Shown here piece by piece: positions 27,863 to 38,219 of a stretch of DNA of 64,000 bases. Within the stretch, counting starts at the first letter, position 1; every line of letters starts with the position of its first letter. A program made the translations under genes and the position numbers. The notes beneath the pieces were generated by a model. The model ran no database searches. It was not told the origin of the DNA and was given only the letters and a program-made list of their open reading frames with translations. The stretch is from Rhizobiales bacterium SYSU XM002 (GTDB lineage: Bacteria; Pseudomonadota; Alphaproteobacteria; Rhizobiales; Beijerinckiaceae): the NCBI GenBank assembly GCA_009846685.1, contig VWVY01000006.1:1-64000 (forward strand). Direction: 5' to 3'.

Positions 27863-28426
27863 ATGCCGGATGCCAAGAACGTGTCAGCCGCGGAAAAACT
27901 CGAACCTCTCGCCGACAAGGCCGACGCCGTTTCCCCGAAACATCAGGAACCGACCGCTTCCACGAAGCGGGTCATGGACGCCATGACGCGCGCAGCCATC
28001 CCTTATGACCTCAAGATGCTGCCGCCCGATGTCCGAACGGATGAGGAAATCGCCGCGCTTTGCGATTGTGACATCAATTTCATCGCAAAAACCACGATCA
28101 TGCGCGGCAAGGCGACGAAAAAGCCCGTGCTTCTGATCTATTCCGCCGCATCGAAGCTCAACGAGAAGCAGATCGGACTTCTTGTCGGCGAGAATCTCCA
28201 GCGCGCCGATGCGGATTTCGTGCGCCGACTGACGGGCTACCCGATCGAAAGCGTGCCGCCTCTGGCGCATCTCAACCGGGTGCCGGTTCTGTTCGACAGC
28301 GCGCTCATGCGCTTCTCCCGGATCTGGTGCCCGAGCGGCAACCCGGATGCGATCTGCTCCGTCCCGACCCTTGTATTGGCGCGGGCCATCTCCGCCCGCA
28401 CCGTGCCACTGGACGGCGGCCACTAA
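27863..28426 (+). CDS. YbaK/ProX-type aminoacyl-tRNA deacylase domain protein
   Basis: 187 aa. After about 35 less-conserved residues the core VMDAMTRAAIPYDLKMLPPDVRT and CDINFIAKTTIMRGKATKKPVL has the organisation of the YbaK/prolyl-tRNA synthetase-associated domain, including the conserved Lys of K-T. It may hydrolyse mischarged tRNA, though many family members are untested. The stop is 2 bp from the convergent reductase gene. Confidence 0.75.
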   Translation: MPDAKNVSAAEKLEPLADKADAVSPKHQEPTASTKRVMDAMTRAAIPYDLKMLPPDVRTDEEIAALCDCDINFIAKTTIMRGKATKKPVLLIYSAASKLNEKQIGLLVGENLQRADADFVRRLTGYPIESVPPLAHLNRVPVLFDSALMRFSRIWCPSGNPDAICSVPTLVLARAISARTVPLDGGH

Positions 28427-28428
28427 GC

Positions 28429-29532
<1,104 letters not shown>

Positions 29533-29683
29533 TCATGGCGCAAAGCGCCCGCCAAAGGCAAGGACATACCCTGCAACGACACTGAAAACTTGACTTTGCT
29601 CAATCGATCCGCGCCTCTCGCCTTCCGCCACCGATGGCCTAGAATGGTTCGATGCCGCGCCCCTATTGCAAGACGGAAGGCCA

Positions 29684-30574
29684 ATGGAGTTTCTCGACGA
29701 ATACTGGCTTCGGCCTGATCCAAATGATCCGCGCCTCTCTGTTGCCGTCGACGGGCTGAACGAAGCCGGCGAGAAGGTCGAGACCCGCGTCACGGTCGAG
29801 CGCGCGTTGACCCTTTTCCTGAATTCCCGGGAGATCGTCACGATGATGACGATCGGCGACCATCCGGAATATCTGGCGCTCGGCTACCTTCTCAACCAGA
29901 ACATGCTGAAGCCGGACACGCCCGTGACCGGGATCGACTACGACGACGATCTCGGCGTCGTGGTCGTCCGCACCGAAACGGAAACGAACTTCGAGGAAAA
30001 GCTGAAGAAGCGCACGCAAACTTCCGGCTGCGCACAGGGCACGATCTTTGGCGATCTGATGGACGTCATCGAGAATGCGCGCCTGCCGGCGACGCCGATG
30101 CGCACCTCCTGGCTCTATCGCCTCACCCACAAGATCAACCAGACGCCCTCGCTCTATCTCGAATCGGGCGCGATCCACGGCTGCATCCTCGCCGAGGAGG
30201 ATCGCCCGCGCGTCTATCTCGAGGATGTCGGCCGCCACAACGCCGTCGACAAGATCGGCGGCTATATGCACCGCCACGCCATCGATCCCGCTGACAAGAT
30301 CTTCTACACGACCGGGCGACTGACCTCGGAGATGGTGATCAAGACGGTGCGCATGGGTATTCCGGTGCTCGTCTCGCGCTCGGGGTTCACGGCCTGGGGC
30401 GTGGAACTCGCGCGCAAGGCGGGCCTCACGCTGATCGGCCGCGCACGCGGCAAGCGCTTTGTCGTTCTCTCCGGCGAGGACCGGCTGATTTTCGATCAGG
30501 ACCTCGCCTATGTCGAAGAGGAGAGTGCGCGCCACCGCCGCAAGGGCAGCTTCGATCGCGAGGCCACGGAATGA
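29684..30574 (+). CDS. fdhD: Formate dehydrogenase accessory sulfurtransferase FdhD
   Basis: 296 aa from the ATG at 29684 (a TTG at 29666 is possible). FdhD moves sulfur to the molybdenum cofactor, giving FDH its sulfido ligand. The SGCAQGTIF loop keeps one conserved Cys in the position of the E. coli C-x-x-C pair; the second is absent. Other landmarks are SGAIHGCILAE, VYLEDVGRHNAVDKIGG, YTTGRLTSEMVIK and ARGKRFVVLSG. It overlaps mobA by ATGA and begins the cofactor-maturation island. Confidence 0.94.
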   Translation: MEFLDEYWLRPDPNDPRLSVAVDGLNEAGEKVETRVTVERALTLFLNSREIVTMMTIGDHPEYLALGYLLNQNMLKPDTPVTGIDYDDDLGVVVVRTETETNFEEKLKKRTQTSGCAQGTIFGDLMDVIENARLPATPMRTSWLYRLTHKINQTPSLYLESGAIHGCILAEEDRPRVYLEDVGRHNAVDKIGGYMHRHAIDPADKIFYTTGRLTSEMVIKTVRMGIPVLVSRSGFTAWGVELARKAGLTLIGRARGKRFVVLSGEDRLIFDQDLAYVEEESARHRRKGSFDREATE

Positions 30575-31200
30575 GCAAGCCGGAACTGGCCGCCGTTGTT
30601 CTCGCTGGTGGACGCGCAACCCGCATGGGCGGGGTCGACAAACCGTTACTCGAAATCGGCGGGCGTACGATCCTTGCCCGCGTTCTCGAGCGGATCGCAC
30701 AACCCGGCATGCCGGTCGTCCTCAATGCGAACGAAAACCCGGGACGCTTCGCGGCCTTCGGCCTGCCGGCCGTCGCCGATGCGATGGCGGATTATCCTGG
30801 CCCGCTCGCCGGCATTCTTGCCGGTCTTGATTGGGCAGCCGCAACCACCACGGCGGACGTTCTCCTGTCTGTCCCCGGCGATTGCCCCTTCATTCCCATG
30901 GATCTGGCGGATCGCCTTCTTGCCGTCCGCGCCGCAGCACGGACACCCTTCGCCTGTGCGGCCTCGGGCGGCTGGACACATCCGGTGATCGGCCTCTGGC
31001 CACTGGCGATGCGCGAACCCCTGCGGCAAGCGCTTCTCGACGGCGAGCGAAAGATCGACCGGTTCACCGGACGTTTCGGCTGCGCAGCCGCCGAATGGCC
31101 GATCGGGGCCTGCGACCCTTTCTTCAACGTCAACACACCCGAAGAACTGGCCGAAGCGGAGCGCCTTGCCCCCCTTGTCGACGCGGGCGCATCGAATTAG
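30571..31200 (+). CDS. mobA: Molybdenum cofactor guanylyltransferase
   Basis: 209 aa. It attaches GMP to molybdopterin to make the MGD form used by FDH. The N-terminal nucleotide loop AAVVLAGGRATRMGGVDKPL is diagnostic, with LLSVPGDCPFIPMDLADRLL and the C-terminal FFNVNTPEELAEAE. Start overlaps fdhD stop (ATGA), so the two are translationally coupled. Confidence 0.95.
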   Translation: MSKPELAAVVLAGGRATRMGGVDKPLLEIGGRTILARVLERIAQPGMPVVLNANENPGRFAAFGLPAVADAMADYPGPLAGILAGLDWAAATTTADVLLSVPGDCPFIPMDLADRLLAVRAAARTPFACAASGGWTHPVIGLWPLAMREPLRQALLDGERKIDRFTGRFGCAAAEWPIGACDPFFNVNTPEELAEAERLAPLVDAGASN

Positions 31201-31253
31201 AGTTCCGGCTCGATCAGCGGCAGTCGAACCGCTGGCTCCGGGGGAGTTTTGAT

Positions 31254-31391
31254 ATGAAGTCGTTCGTTCTTGCCGTCGTCTCGTTGGTGGTCATCGCCGT
31301 CGGTGCGTCGGTTCTGCTCAATTCCGGCTATCAGAAGACCGCCACCGAGGCCTATGCCACGCAGGGCGCGCGCGTCGGCACGGCACATTGA
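31254..31391 (+). CDS. 45-aa single-span membrane protein
   Basis: An ATG at 31254 is preceded by GGGGAG with good spacing. The product has one hydrophobic span (SFVLAVVSLVVIAVGASVLL) followed by a polar tail (NSGYQKTATEAYATQGARV). It is similar in pattern to small membrane proteins found near cofactor genes, but I do not know a family for it. It lies between mobA and the convergent moeA. Confidence 0.6.
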   Translation: MKSFVLAVVSLVVIAVGASVLLNSGYQKTATEAYATQGARVGTAH

Positions 31392-31407
31392 GCACGACCA
31401 AAAGCCG

Positions 31408-32676
31408 TCAAGCCATCAACATCTCGAACGGGAAGTAATTGATCCGTTCGCCCGGCTCGACCCGCAGTCGCTCCTCTTCGAGCTCTGCAAGGCCGTCGCT
31501 CTGCGTGAGCGAGGAGATCAGTGCCGCGCCGTCCTTCGGGAAGCGCGACGCCACAGGCAAGCCGTCGCGATGCACAACACTGACGCGCACATATTCGCGT
31601 CGATCAGCCTTCTTGCGATAGTCGAAATCCGCAATCGCCTGAAGGGCACGCGGTCGGCAAGGTTGAGCCCCCTGCAGCATGTCAAGCACCGGGCCGACGA
31701 AACGCGCAAAGGTCACGAACACCGCCGCCGGATTGCCAGGCATGCCGAGAAAGCTGCGTCCTCGGATTGTGCCCATAGCAATCGGACGACCGGGCTTGAT
31801 CGCAAGGCGCCAGAAATCGAGCGAACCTACAGCCTCGACCGCCGCCTTCACGTGATCTTCCTCACCGGTCGATACCCCGCCGCTGGTGAGAATGGCATCA
31901 CAATCGCTGGCGGCTTCGTCGAGCGCACGGGCAATGGCCGCGCGGTTGTCGGGCAGGATGCCGAGATCGACCGGCTCCATCCCCCGGCTCGCGAGCAACG
32001 CGATCAGCATGGGGCGATTTGCGTCGAATTGAGCGCCACGCGGAAGGGCCGGCGCGGCCTCCTCATGCAGCGGTTCGAACAACTCGTTGCCGGTGGAGAA
32101 AACGGCAACCCTCAGAGGGCAACGAACGCTCAAGCTGGCGATCCCGGTCGCAGCGCAGGCCGCAAGATGGTGCGGCCGTAGGCGCGTGCCGGTAGCGAGC
32201 CATGCCTCGCCCTGCTCGAAATCCTCGCCAGCGAAGCGACGGTTCGCACCGATAGCGAGGCCGGAAGGCAGAAGCACATCGCCGCCTTCAAGCGTGACAT
32301 CCTCCTGCATGAAAACGGTATCCGCGCCTTCCGGCATCGGTGCGCCCGTGAAGATGCGGATTGCGGTTCCAGGGACGATGGGCGGCACGTCAAGGCGTCC
32401 GGCCGCAACGCGATCCCGGACCGGTAGACACGTGGATGCGCCCGGCACGAGGTCAAGGTGGCGCACCGCATAACCATCGACGGCGGAATTATCGAAGTTC
32501 GGCACAGAAAGACGCGCCGTCCGCTCTACTGCGTTCACGCGGCCGAGCGCGCGCGCGACCGGGAGGGTCTCGATAGCGGCCACCGGCTCAAGACGCCGCA
32601 CGAGATCGTCGAGTGCGTCGTCGAGACGCTGGAGCTTGCCGCCAAAAGCAAAACTGTCGCTGCTCAACTGGGCCAT
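31408..32676 (-). CDS. moeA: Molybdopterin molybdenumtransferase
   Basis: 422 aa from the ATG at 32676, with GGGAGG upstream. It inserts molybdenum (or tungsten) into adenylylated molybdopterin. Motifs: NFDNSAVDGYA near the N-terminus, FTGAPMPEGADTVFMQED, the MPT-binding loop TSGGVSTGEEDHVK and GMPGNPAAVFVTF. It follows mobB on the same strand (22 bp gap). The longer open frame upstream of 32676 overlaps mobB and is not used. Confidence 0.94.
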   Translation of the reverse strand: MAQLSSDSFAFGGKLQRLDDALDDLVRRLEPVAAIETLPVARALGRVNAVERTARLSVPNFDNSAVDGYAVRHLDLVPGASTCLPVRDRVAAGRLDVPPIVPGTAIRIFTGAPMPEGADTVFMQEDVTLEGGDVLLPSGLAIGANRRFAGEDFEQGEAWLATGTRLRPHHLAACAATGIASLSVRCPLRVAVFSTGNELFEPLHEEAAPALPRGAQFDANRPMLIALLASRGMEPVDLGILPDNRAAIARALDEAASDCDAILTSGGVSTGEEDHVKAAVEAVGSLDFWRLAIKPGRPIAMGTIRGRSFLGMPGNPAAVFVTFARFVGPVLDMLQGAQPCRPRALQAIADFDYRKKADRREYVRVSVVHRDGLPVASRFPKDGAALISSLTQSDGLAELEEERLRVEPGERINYFPFEMLMA

Positions 32677-32698
32677 GCCGCGCCTCCCTGCTTCTTGC

Positions 32699-33220
32699 CT
32701 AGGCCGGGGGATACACTGACGCAATGGGGCGGGCAAAGCGTTCGACGAAATCCGCGATCGCGTCGATATCGTCGAGCCCGGCCTGCGGCAGGGCAACATC
32801 CGAGAATAGCACATCGCTGGCAAGCGCCAGAACCATCGGATCATCCGGATGCAGTGGCGGTTTGTCGTTCGCCGCACGGTACACTTCGATCTTCGGGTGC
32901 ACTTCGCGCTTGAAACCCTCGACCAGCACAAGATCGACCGGCGCCAACCGGGAGAGCAGGCGGGGAAGCGTCCACTCGTCCTCATCACGCAATTCGCGGA
33001 TCAACGCGAAACGATTGCGTGAACTGATGAGAATCTCGCTCGCGCCGGCAACCCGGTGGGCATGGCTGTCCTTGCCCGGATGATCGACGTCGAAGCTGTG
33101 ATGCGCATGCTTGAGCGTGGAAACGCGGTGCCCGCGGCGAACAAGTTCGGGAATGAGTTTGGCAAGCAGCGTAGTCTTGCCGGCACCGCTCCAGCCGACA
33201 ATGCCGATCATGCGGGTCAT
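32699..33220 (-). CDS. mobB: Molybdopterin-guanine dinucleotide biosynthesis protein B
   Basis: 173 aa. A P-loop GTPase/ATPase: GWSGAGKTTLLAKLIPEL at the start, KHAHHSFDVDHPGKDSHAHR and LVLVEGFKREVHPKIE are typical of MobB. It assists MobA in MGD formation. Start ATG at 33220; a TTG at 33232 would extend it by four residues. It lies downstream of the fdhC terminator and upstream of moeA. Confidence 0.93.
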   Translation of the reverse strand: MTRMIGIVGWSGAGKTTLLAKLIPELVRRGHRVSTLKHAHHSFDVDHPGKDSHAHRVAGASEILISSRNRFALIRELRDEDEWTLPRLLSRLAPVDLVLVEGFKREVHPKIEVYRAANDKPPLHPDDPMVLALASDVLFSDVALPQAGLDDIDAIADFVERFARPIASVYPPA

Positions 33221-33255
33221 GGGTCGTTCCAAATCACGAGGCTGTCGTCAGAAGT

Positions 33256-33281
33256 GAAAAGGGCGCCGCAGGGCGCCCTTT
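33256..33281 (-). terminator. Terminator between the FDH structural genes and mobB
   Basis: A perfect 8-bp GC stem (33260-33267 with 33272-33279) has a 4-nt loop and is followed on the minus strand by TTTTC. It begins about 22 bp past the cytochrome b subunit stop. Some readthrough into mobB-moeA is likely since no clear promoter separates them. Confidence 0.75.
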
Positions 33282-33303
33282 CTGCCATCCTTTGCCTAAA
33301 ATG

Positions 33304-34302
33304 TCACTCGGCGGGCTGGGCCGCGCCGGAGATCCGGGAGCCGGACTTGCGCTCCTGCTCCTCCTTGACCCAGAGCGAATGGTGCTCCTTGGCCCAGTTG
33401 AGATCGACCTCGCCTGACCCCATCGCATCGAACGCGCCTTCCATGCCAACGGACCCGATGTAGATATGGCCGATGATCAGCGCCGTCATCAGAAAGGCGA
33501 CTGTACCGTGCAAGGTCGCGTGGAACTGCGCTTCCGAGATGCCCTCGGCGGTAGGGAACAGGAGATGCCAACCCGAGATCGACATCAGCACGCCACCGAT
33601 CACAACGCTCCAGAAAACAATCTTCTGGCCTCCGTTGAAGCGCCGCGCCGGCGGATGACTGCCCTTCGACAGGAGACCACCGGCAGCCGCGAACCACTTC
33701 GCATCGACCGCGCTCGGCATGTTGTCCTTCACCCAGATGATGAAGGTGAGCGCCACGCCGACCATAAACGCGAATCCGACGTAGTTGTGGATCAGCTTGG
33801 CGAAGGAAGCCCAGGCCGCAAAGCCTTCCGGCCCAAGGATCGGCGCCAAAATCTTCTTGCCGAATGTCACGTTGGCCCCGGTGATAGCCAGCATGAGAAA
33901 GCTCAGCGCGGTCAGCCAGTGAACGAAACGGTCGATCGCGCCGAACCGCAGGATCTTCATCGTCGAGGGACCGGCATCGATCCGGATTTTGCCGCGGACG
34001 AGATAAAATACCACCAGCAGGGCGATCACGCCGAGAATGGCGATGGCACCAATCTTTGGCAGCGTTTCCTGGTTGTAGGCGCGCCAGTCACGCCCCGGCT
34101 GGATGAGATTGCCTGCCGCCTTGTTGGGGATCGAAACGCGTCCCGCAAGCGCCTCGCCTGGCTTGAGCGCCTGGAACAGCTGTGTTTCTTTCACCGACTG
34201 CGCGGTGGGGTTGACGCTGCCTTGCGCGAAGGCCGGCGCGGACAGTGAGAACAAGCCAAAGACGAGAGCGAAAAGCCCGGTCCGGAGCCATTTGGAGAGC
34301 AT
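33304..34302 (-). CDS. Formate dehydrogenase cytochrome b556 subunit (gamma)
   Basis: 332 aa from the ATG at 34302; a TTG at 34311 has a better-spaced GAGG. A signal peptide (ending A-F-A) precedes a periplasmic stretch, then four membrane spans. Haem-ligand histidines are in DRFVHWLTALSFLMLAITG, AKLIHNYVGFAFMVGV and HATLHGTVAFLMTALIIGHI. It anchors the FDH complex and hands electrons to quinone. Third of the FDH structural genes. Confidence 0.92.
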   Translation of the reverse strand: MLSKWLRTGLFALVFGLFSLSAPAFAQGSVNPTAQSVKETQLFQALKPGEALAGRVSIPNKAAGNLIQPGRDWRAYNQETLPKIGAIAILGVIALLVVFYLVRGKIRIDAGPSTMKILRFGAIDRFVHWLTALSFLMLAITGANVTFGKKILAPILGPEGFAAWASFAKLIHNYVGFAFMVGVALTFIIWVKDNMPSAVDAKWFAAAGGLLSKGSHPPARRFNGGQKIVFWSVVIGGVLMSISGWHLLFPTAEGISEAQFHATLHGTVAFLMTALIIGHIYIGSVGMEGAFDAMGSGEVDLNWAKEHHSLWVKEEQERKSGSRISGAAQPAE

Positions 34303-34392
34303 CGAAGTCAAGTCGGCCTCCCTTTTCTTTCCTGCGAATGTCGTGTGAGCGGGCGCTTTCGCCCGCCGGCTCATCAAAATGCGGACCACGCC

Positions 34393-34989
34393 TCAGATGG
34401 CGATCGTCTCCTTGTAGGCGACCTGCCAGCCCCAGGCGCCCGAACCATAGCCGCGCTTGGCGACACGTTCCTTGTAGATCTGTGCGATGATGTCGCTGTC
34501 GCCAGCAAGCAGTGCCTTGGTCGAGCACATCTCGGCGCAAAGCGGGAGTTTGCCTTCGGCAAGGCGGTTGCGGCCGTACTTGTCGAGCTCGGCCTGGCTG
34601 CCGTCCTCTTCCGGACCGCCGGCGCAATAGGTGCACTTGTCCATCTTGCCGCGCGAACCGAAGTTCGAGGTCTTCGGATACTGCGGCGCGCCGAACGGGC
34701 AGGCGTAGAAGCAGTAGCCGCAGCCGATGCACAGGTCCTTGTTGTGCAGCACCACCGCATCCGCCGTGGTGTAGAAGCAGCTCACCGGGCAGACTGAGGC
34801 GCAGGGCGCATCCGTGCAATGCATGCATGCCATCGATACCGAACGCTCGCCGGGCTTGCCGTCATTGAGGGTGACGACGCGCCGACGGTTGATGCCCCAG
34901 GGCACCTCATGTTCATTCTTGCACGCCGTGACGCAGGCGTTGCACTCGATGCAGCGATCCGCGTCGCAAAGGAATTTCAAACGAGCCAT
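34393..34989 (-). CDS. Formate dehydrogenase iron-sulfur subunit (FDH3 beta type)
   Basis: 198 aa with multiple ferredoxin Cys motifs: CIECNACVTACKNEHEVPWG, CMHCTDAPCASVCPV, CIGCGYCFYACPFG and CTYC, enough for four [4Fe-4S] clusters. It links the catalytic subunit to the cytochrome b. No C-terminal membrane helix is visible, unlike E. coli FdnH. It follows fdhA with 14 bp between. Confidence 0.93.
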   Translation of the reverse strand: MARLKFLCDADRCIECNACVTACKNEHEVPWGINRRRVVTLNDGKPGERSVSMACMHCTDAPCASVCPVSCFYTTADAVVLHNKDLCIGCGYCFYACPFGAPQYPKTSNFGSRGKMDKCTYCAGGPEEDGSQAELDKYGRNRLAEGKLPLCAEMCSTKALLAGDSDIIAQIYKERVAKRGYGSGAWGWQVAYKETIAI

Positions 34990-35003
34990 TTCTCAACTCC
35001 TCC

Positions 35004-37991
35004 TTATGCCGCGCGGATCTGGCAGAGCGTGACCTTGCCTTCGTGCATGCCCGTCACCGGATCATAGCCGTAGGTCGTCACCGTGTTGACGCTTTCGCCG
35101 AGCACGATCGGATCGGCGCCCTTCGGATATTTCGAGCGCTGGTCCTCGCCCTGGAACCAGCCGCCGAAGTGGAACGGCATCCAGGCGACACCCTTGCCGA
35201 CGCGTTCGGTGACCAGCGCCTTGACCTTCGCCTTGGAGCTGTTCTCCGGGCCGAGCACCCAGACCCAGCCGCCGTCCTTGATGCCACGGTCTGCAGCATC
35301 CGCCGGGTTGATTTCGACGAACATGTCCTGCTGCAATTCCGCGAGCCACGGGTTGGAGCGGGTCTCTTCGCCGCCACCCTCGTATTCGACGAGACGGCCC
35401 GAGGACAGGATGATCGGGAACTCCTTCGCGATCCCCTTGTCAAGCGCGGCCTTCTGCACCGTGAAGCCGATATTCGGCAGGCGGAAATGCTTGAAGTCCG
35501 GGCGCGTCGGATACTGCGCCACGAGGTCTGTGCGCGGCGAATAAATCGGCTCGCGATGGACGGGCACCGGATCAGGCAGGTTCCACGCATTGGCGCGGGC
35601 CTTGCCGTTACCGTAGGGAATACAGCCATGTTCGAGCGCGACGCGCTGGATGCCGCCAGAAAGGTCGGTAGCCCAGGAAACGCCGTCCGCCGCGTTGCCG
35701 CCGATCCGTTCGATCGTGGCGCGTTCGGTCTCGGTCAGATCCTTGTCCCAGCCGAGCTTCTTCAACACGCCATATGTGAACTGCGGGTAGCCGTCCTTGA
35801 TCTCCGAACCGACGGAATACGAACCTTCTGACAGAAGCGTGACCTTGCGGGTCGAGCCATCCGCCAGCTTCTCCTCGCGTTCGAGGCCGAAGCGGGCACG
35901 GAAGGTGCCGCCGCCATCCTTGACGTGAAGGTTGGTGTTGTAGAGCTGGTGCGTGCCGGGGTGGCGATATTCCGGCGTGCCCCAGCATGGCCAGGGCAAA
36001 CCATAGTAGTCGCCAGCGATATCGGCCGGCGCATCCTTCGGTGCGCGCAGAGAAACAAGGTCGAACTTGTCCTGGTTCGCCATATGCGCCTTGAGGCGTT
36101 CCGGAGACTGGCCGCAATAGCCGGTGGACCAGCCACCGCGGTTGATCTCGCGCAGCACGGATTCTGGCTCCGGCTCGTCGCCGTATTTGCCCTTCACCAT
36201 CTTGATGTTCTTGAACATCTTGTCGGCAAAGCCGAGTTTCTCGGCGAACTTGTGCATCACCCAGTAGTCGGTCGCGCTCTCGAAGATCGGGTCGACCACC
36301 TTCTCGCCCCACTGGATCGAGCGGTTCGAAGCCGTGCGCGAGCCCGCGCATTCAAACTGGGTGCAGATCGGCAGGAGGTAGGTGCCGTTCTTGCGGCCCG
36401 AGATATGGGCGAAGGTTGTCGGATGCGGGTCCGCAACCACGACGAGTTCCAGCGCTTCGAGACCCTTCACCATGTCGGGCATGCGCGGCACCGTGTTGCC
36501 GCCGTGGCCCATGATGAAGATGCTCTTGATGTTGTCGCGCTGCTGCACCTGATCCTTCGGCAGCGTCGCCGCGTCGAACCAGCGCGTGGAGGGAATGCCC
36601 GCCACGCCCATCATCGAGGTTTCCTTGCCGTCCGGCCCCTTCATGGTGTCAAAGCGGGATTTGAACCACTCGAAATCGGTCTCCCAGACACGGCTCCAGT
36701 GCTTCCAGGCACCATCATCGAGGCCGTAGTAGAGCGGCAGTGTGCCGATATCGACGCCGAGGTCGGTCGCGCCCTGCACGTTGCAGTGGCCACGGAAGAT
36801 GTTAGCGCCGACGCCCGTGCCACCGACGTTGCCGGTTGCAAGCAAGAGGATGCAGAAGGCGCGGACGTTGGCGGTGCCGATGGTGTGCTGCGTGGCACCC
36901 ATGCACCAGATGAAGGTCGAGGGCTTCTCGGTCGCGAACTGTTTGGCGACCTTCTCGAGCTGCGCGCCCGGAATGCCGGTCACCTTCTCGACAAGCTCCG
37001 GTGTCCACTTCTCGACTTCCTTGCGGACGTCGTCCATGCCGTAGACGCGCTGGGCGATATACTGCTTGTCTTCCCAGCCGTTCTTGAAGATGTGGTGCAG
37101 CATGCCCCAGATCACCGGGATGTCCGTGCCGGAACGGAAGCGTACATACTCAGTCGCGTGCGCGGCTGTGCGGGTCATGCGCGGATCGATGACGATCACA
37201 TTGGCGCGATTCGTTTCCTTGCCCGTCAGGATGTGCTGGAGCGAAACCGGGTGCGCTTCTGCCGCGTTCGACCCCATGAAGATCACGGTCTTGGCGTTGC
37301 GGATGTCGTTGTAGGAGTTCGTCTGCGCGCCGTAGCCCCAGGTATTCGCGACACCGGCAACCGTGGTCGAGTGGCAGATACGGGCTTGATGGTCGACGTT
37401 GTTGGTGCCCCAGTAAGCCGCAAACTTGCGAAAGAGATAGGCGCCCTCGTTGGAGAACTTCGCCGAGCCGAGGAACCAGACCGATTCCGGGCCAGATTTC
37501 TCGCGAATCTCCAGCATCTTCTTGGAGATTTCGTCAAAGGCGACATCCCAGGAGATGCGCTGCCACTCGCCGTTGACGAGCTTCATCGGATATTTCAGGC
37601 GCCGCTCGCCCTTGACCAGCTCGCGCACCGAAGCGCCCTTGGCGCAATGCGTGCCGCGGTTGATCGGGCTGTCCCAGGACGGCTCCTGGCCGACCCAGAC
37701 GCCTTCCTGCACCTCTGCCGTCACCGTGCAGCCCACCGAGCAGTGGGTGCAGATGTTCTTCTTCACCTCGACCGGCTTGCCTGGCTTCGGCATGTTGGCC
37801 TTGGCCTCGCGCACCGCAGTGAATCCGAGCGAGCCGACCGCGGCAAGGCCGCCGGCCGCCAGCCCCGAGCGCCGCAGGAAAGCGCGGCGGTCGAGCCGCT
37901 CCGCGCCGGTGGCCGCGAGCGCGGCGAGTACGGACCCGCGCGCGCCTTGCGCGTCACGTGCCCCCTGAACGTCCCTACGCTTGATCAGCAT
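35004..37991 (-). CDS. Formate dehydrogenase catalytic subunit, periplasmic, Cys type
   Basis: 995 aa. A Tat signal with RRAFLRR at residues 35-41 should export it folded. The N-terminal [4Fe-4S] cluster ligands are C81, C84, C88 and C116. The Mo/W ligand lies at C206 in HQARICHSTTVAG, where many FDHs have selenocysteine; the codon is an ordinary Cys codon, so no SECIS is needed. It uses bis-MGD and oxidises formate to CO2. The long opposite-strand frame 35925-38345 is a shadow. Preceded by a small Tat protein gene and the TorD-like chaperone gene. Confidence 0.95.
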   Translation of the reverse strand: MLIKRRDVQGARDAQGARGSVLAALAATGAERLDRRAFLRRSGLAAGGLAAVGSLGFTAVREAKANMPKPGKPVEVKKNICTHCSVGCTVTAEVQEGVWVGQEPSWDSPINRGTHCAKGASVRELVKGERRLKYPMKLVNGEWQRISWDVAFDEISKKMLEIREKSGPESVWFLGSAKFSNEGAYLFRKFAAYWGTNNVDHQARICHSTTVAGVANTWGYGAQTNSYNDIRNAKTVIFMGSNAAEAHPVSLQHILTGKETNRANVIVIDPRMTRTAAHATEYVRFRSGTDIPVIWGMLHHIFKNGWEDKQYIAQRVYGMDDVRKEVEKWTPELVEKVTGIPGAQLEKVAKQFATEKPSTFIWCMGATQHTIGTANVRAFCILLLATGNVGGTGVGANIFRGHCNVQGATDLGVDIGTLPLYYGLDDGAWKHWSRVWETDFEWFKSRFDTMKGPDGKETSMMGVAGIPSTRWFDAATLPKDQVQQRDNIKSIFIMGHGGNTVPRMPDMVKGLEALELVVVADPHPTTFAHISGRKNGTYLLPICTQFECAGSRTASNRSIQWGEKVVDPIFESATDYWVMHKFAEKLGFADKMFKNIKMVKGKYGDEPEPESVLREINRGGWSTGYCGQSPERLKAHMANQDKFDLVSLRAPKDAPADIAGDYYGLPWPCWGTPEYRHPGTHQLYNTNLHVKDGGGTFRARFGLEREEKLADGSTRKVTLLSEGSYSVGSEIKDGYPQFTYGVLKKLGWDKDLTETERATIERIGGNAADGVSWATDLSGGIQRVALEHGCIPYGNGKARANAWNLPDPVPVHREPIYSPRTDLVAQYPTRPDFKHFRLPNIGFTVQKAALDKGIAKEFPIILSSGRLVEYEGGGEETRSNPWLAELQQDMFVEINPADAADRGIKDGGWVWVLGPENSSKAKVKALVTERVGKGVAWMPFHFGGWFQGEDQRSKYPKGADPIVLGESVNTVTTYGYDPVTGMHEGKVTLCQIRAA

Positions 37992-38006
37992 GGCGTTTCC
38001 CTCAGA

Positions 38007-38219
38007 TCAGTAACGGTTGGTCTGGTAGTATTTCTTGACGTGATCGGTCTCTTTGTAGCGGGCCTTCTTCTGGTCGGCCTCGCTCTCCGCGGCAGCGGCC
38101 GGTGCGACCGCAGCACCCGTCGCGGCAGCCGCAGCAGAGGCACCGACCAGACCGGCCCTCAGAAATCCGCGGCGCGAACGATCGACGGTCTCGACCGCCT
38201 GTTCCTTCTTGGTGCTCAT
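38007..38219 (-). CDS. Small Tat-signal protein of the FDH locus
   Basis: 70 aa. It begins with a Tat signal (SRRGFLRAGLVGA), and the mature tail is charged (EADQKKARYKETDHVKKYY). The ATG at 38219 overlaps the chaperone gene stop (ATGA, 38216-38219), and it precedes the catalytic subunit by 15 bp. The position just ahead of fdhA is that of the short formate-dehydrogenase-region protein found in other Hyphomicrobiales. It may be an export partner or small subunit; function is unproven. Confidence 0.75.
   Translation of the reverse strand: MSTKKEQAVETVDRSRRGFLRAGLVGASAAAAATGAAVAPAAAAESEADQKKARYKETDHVKKYYQTNRY

Noticed and set aside
37374-37376. Possible selenocysteine (TGA) codon in the FDH catalytic subunit
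   Set aside because: The ligand residue 206 is an ordinary Cys codon in an uninterrupted frame, so no recoding is needed.
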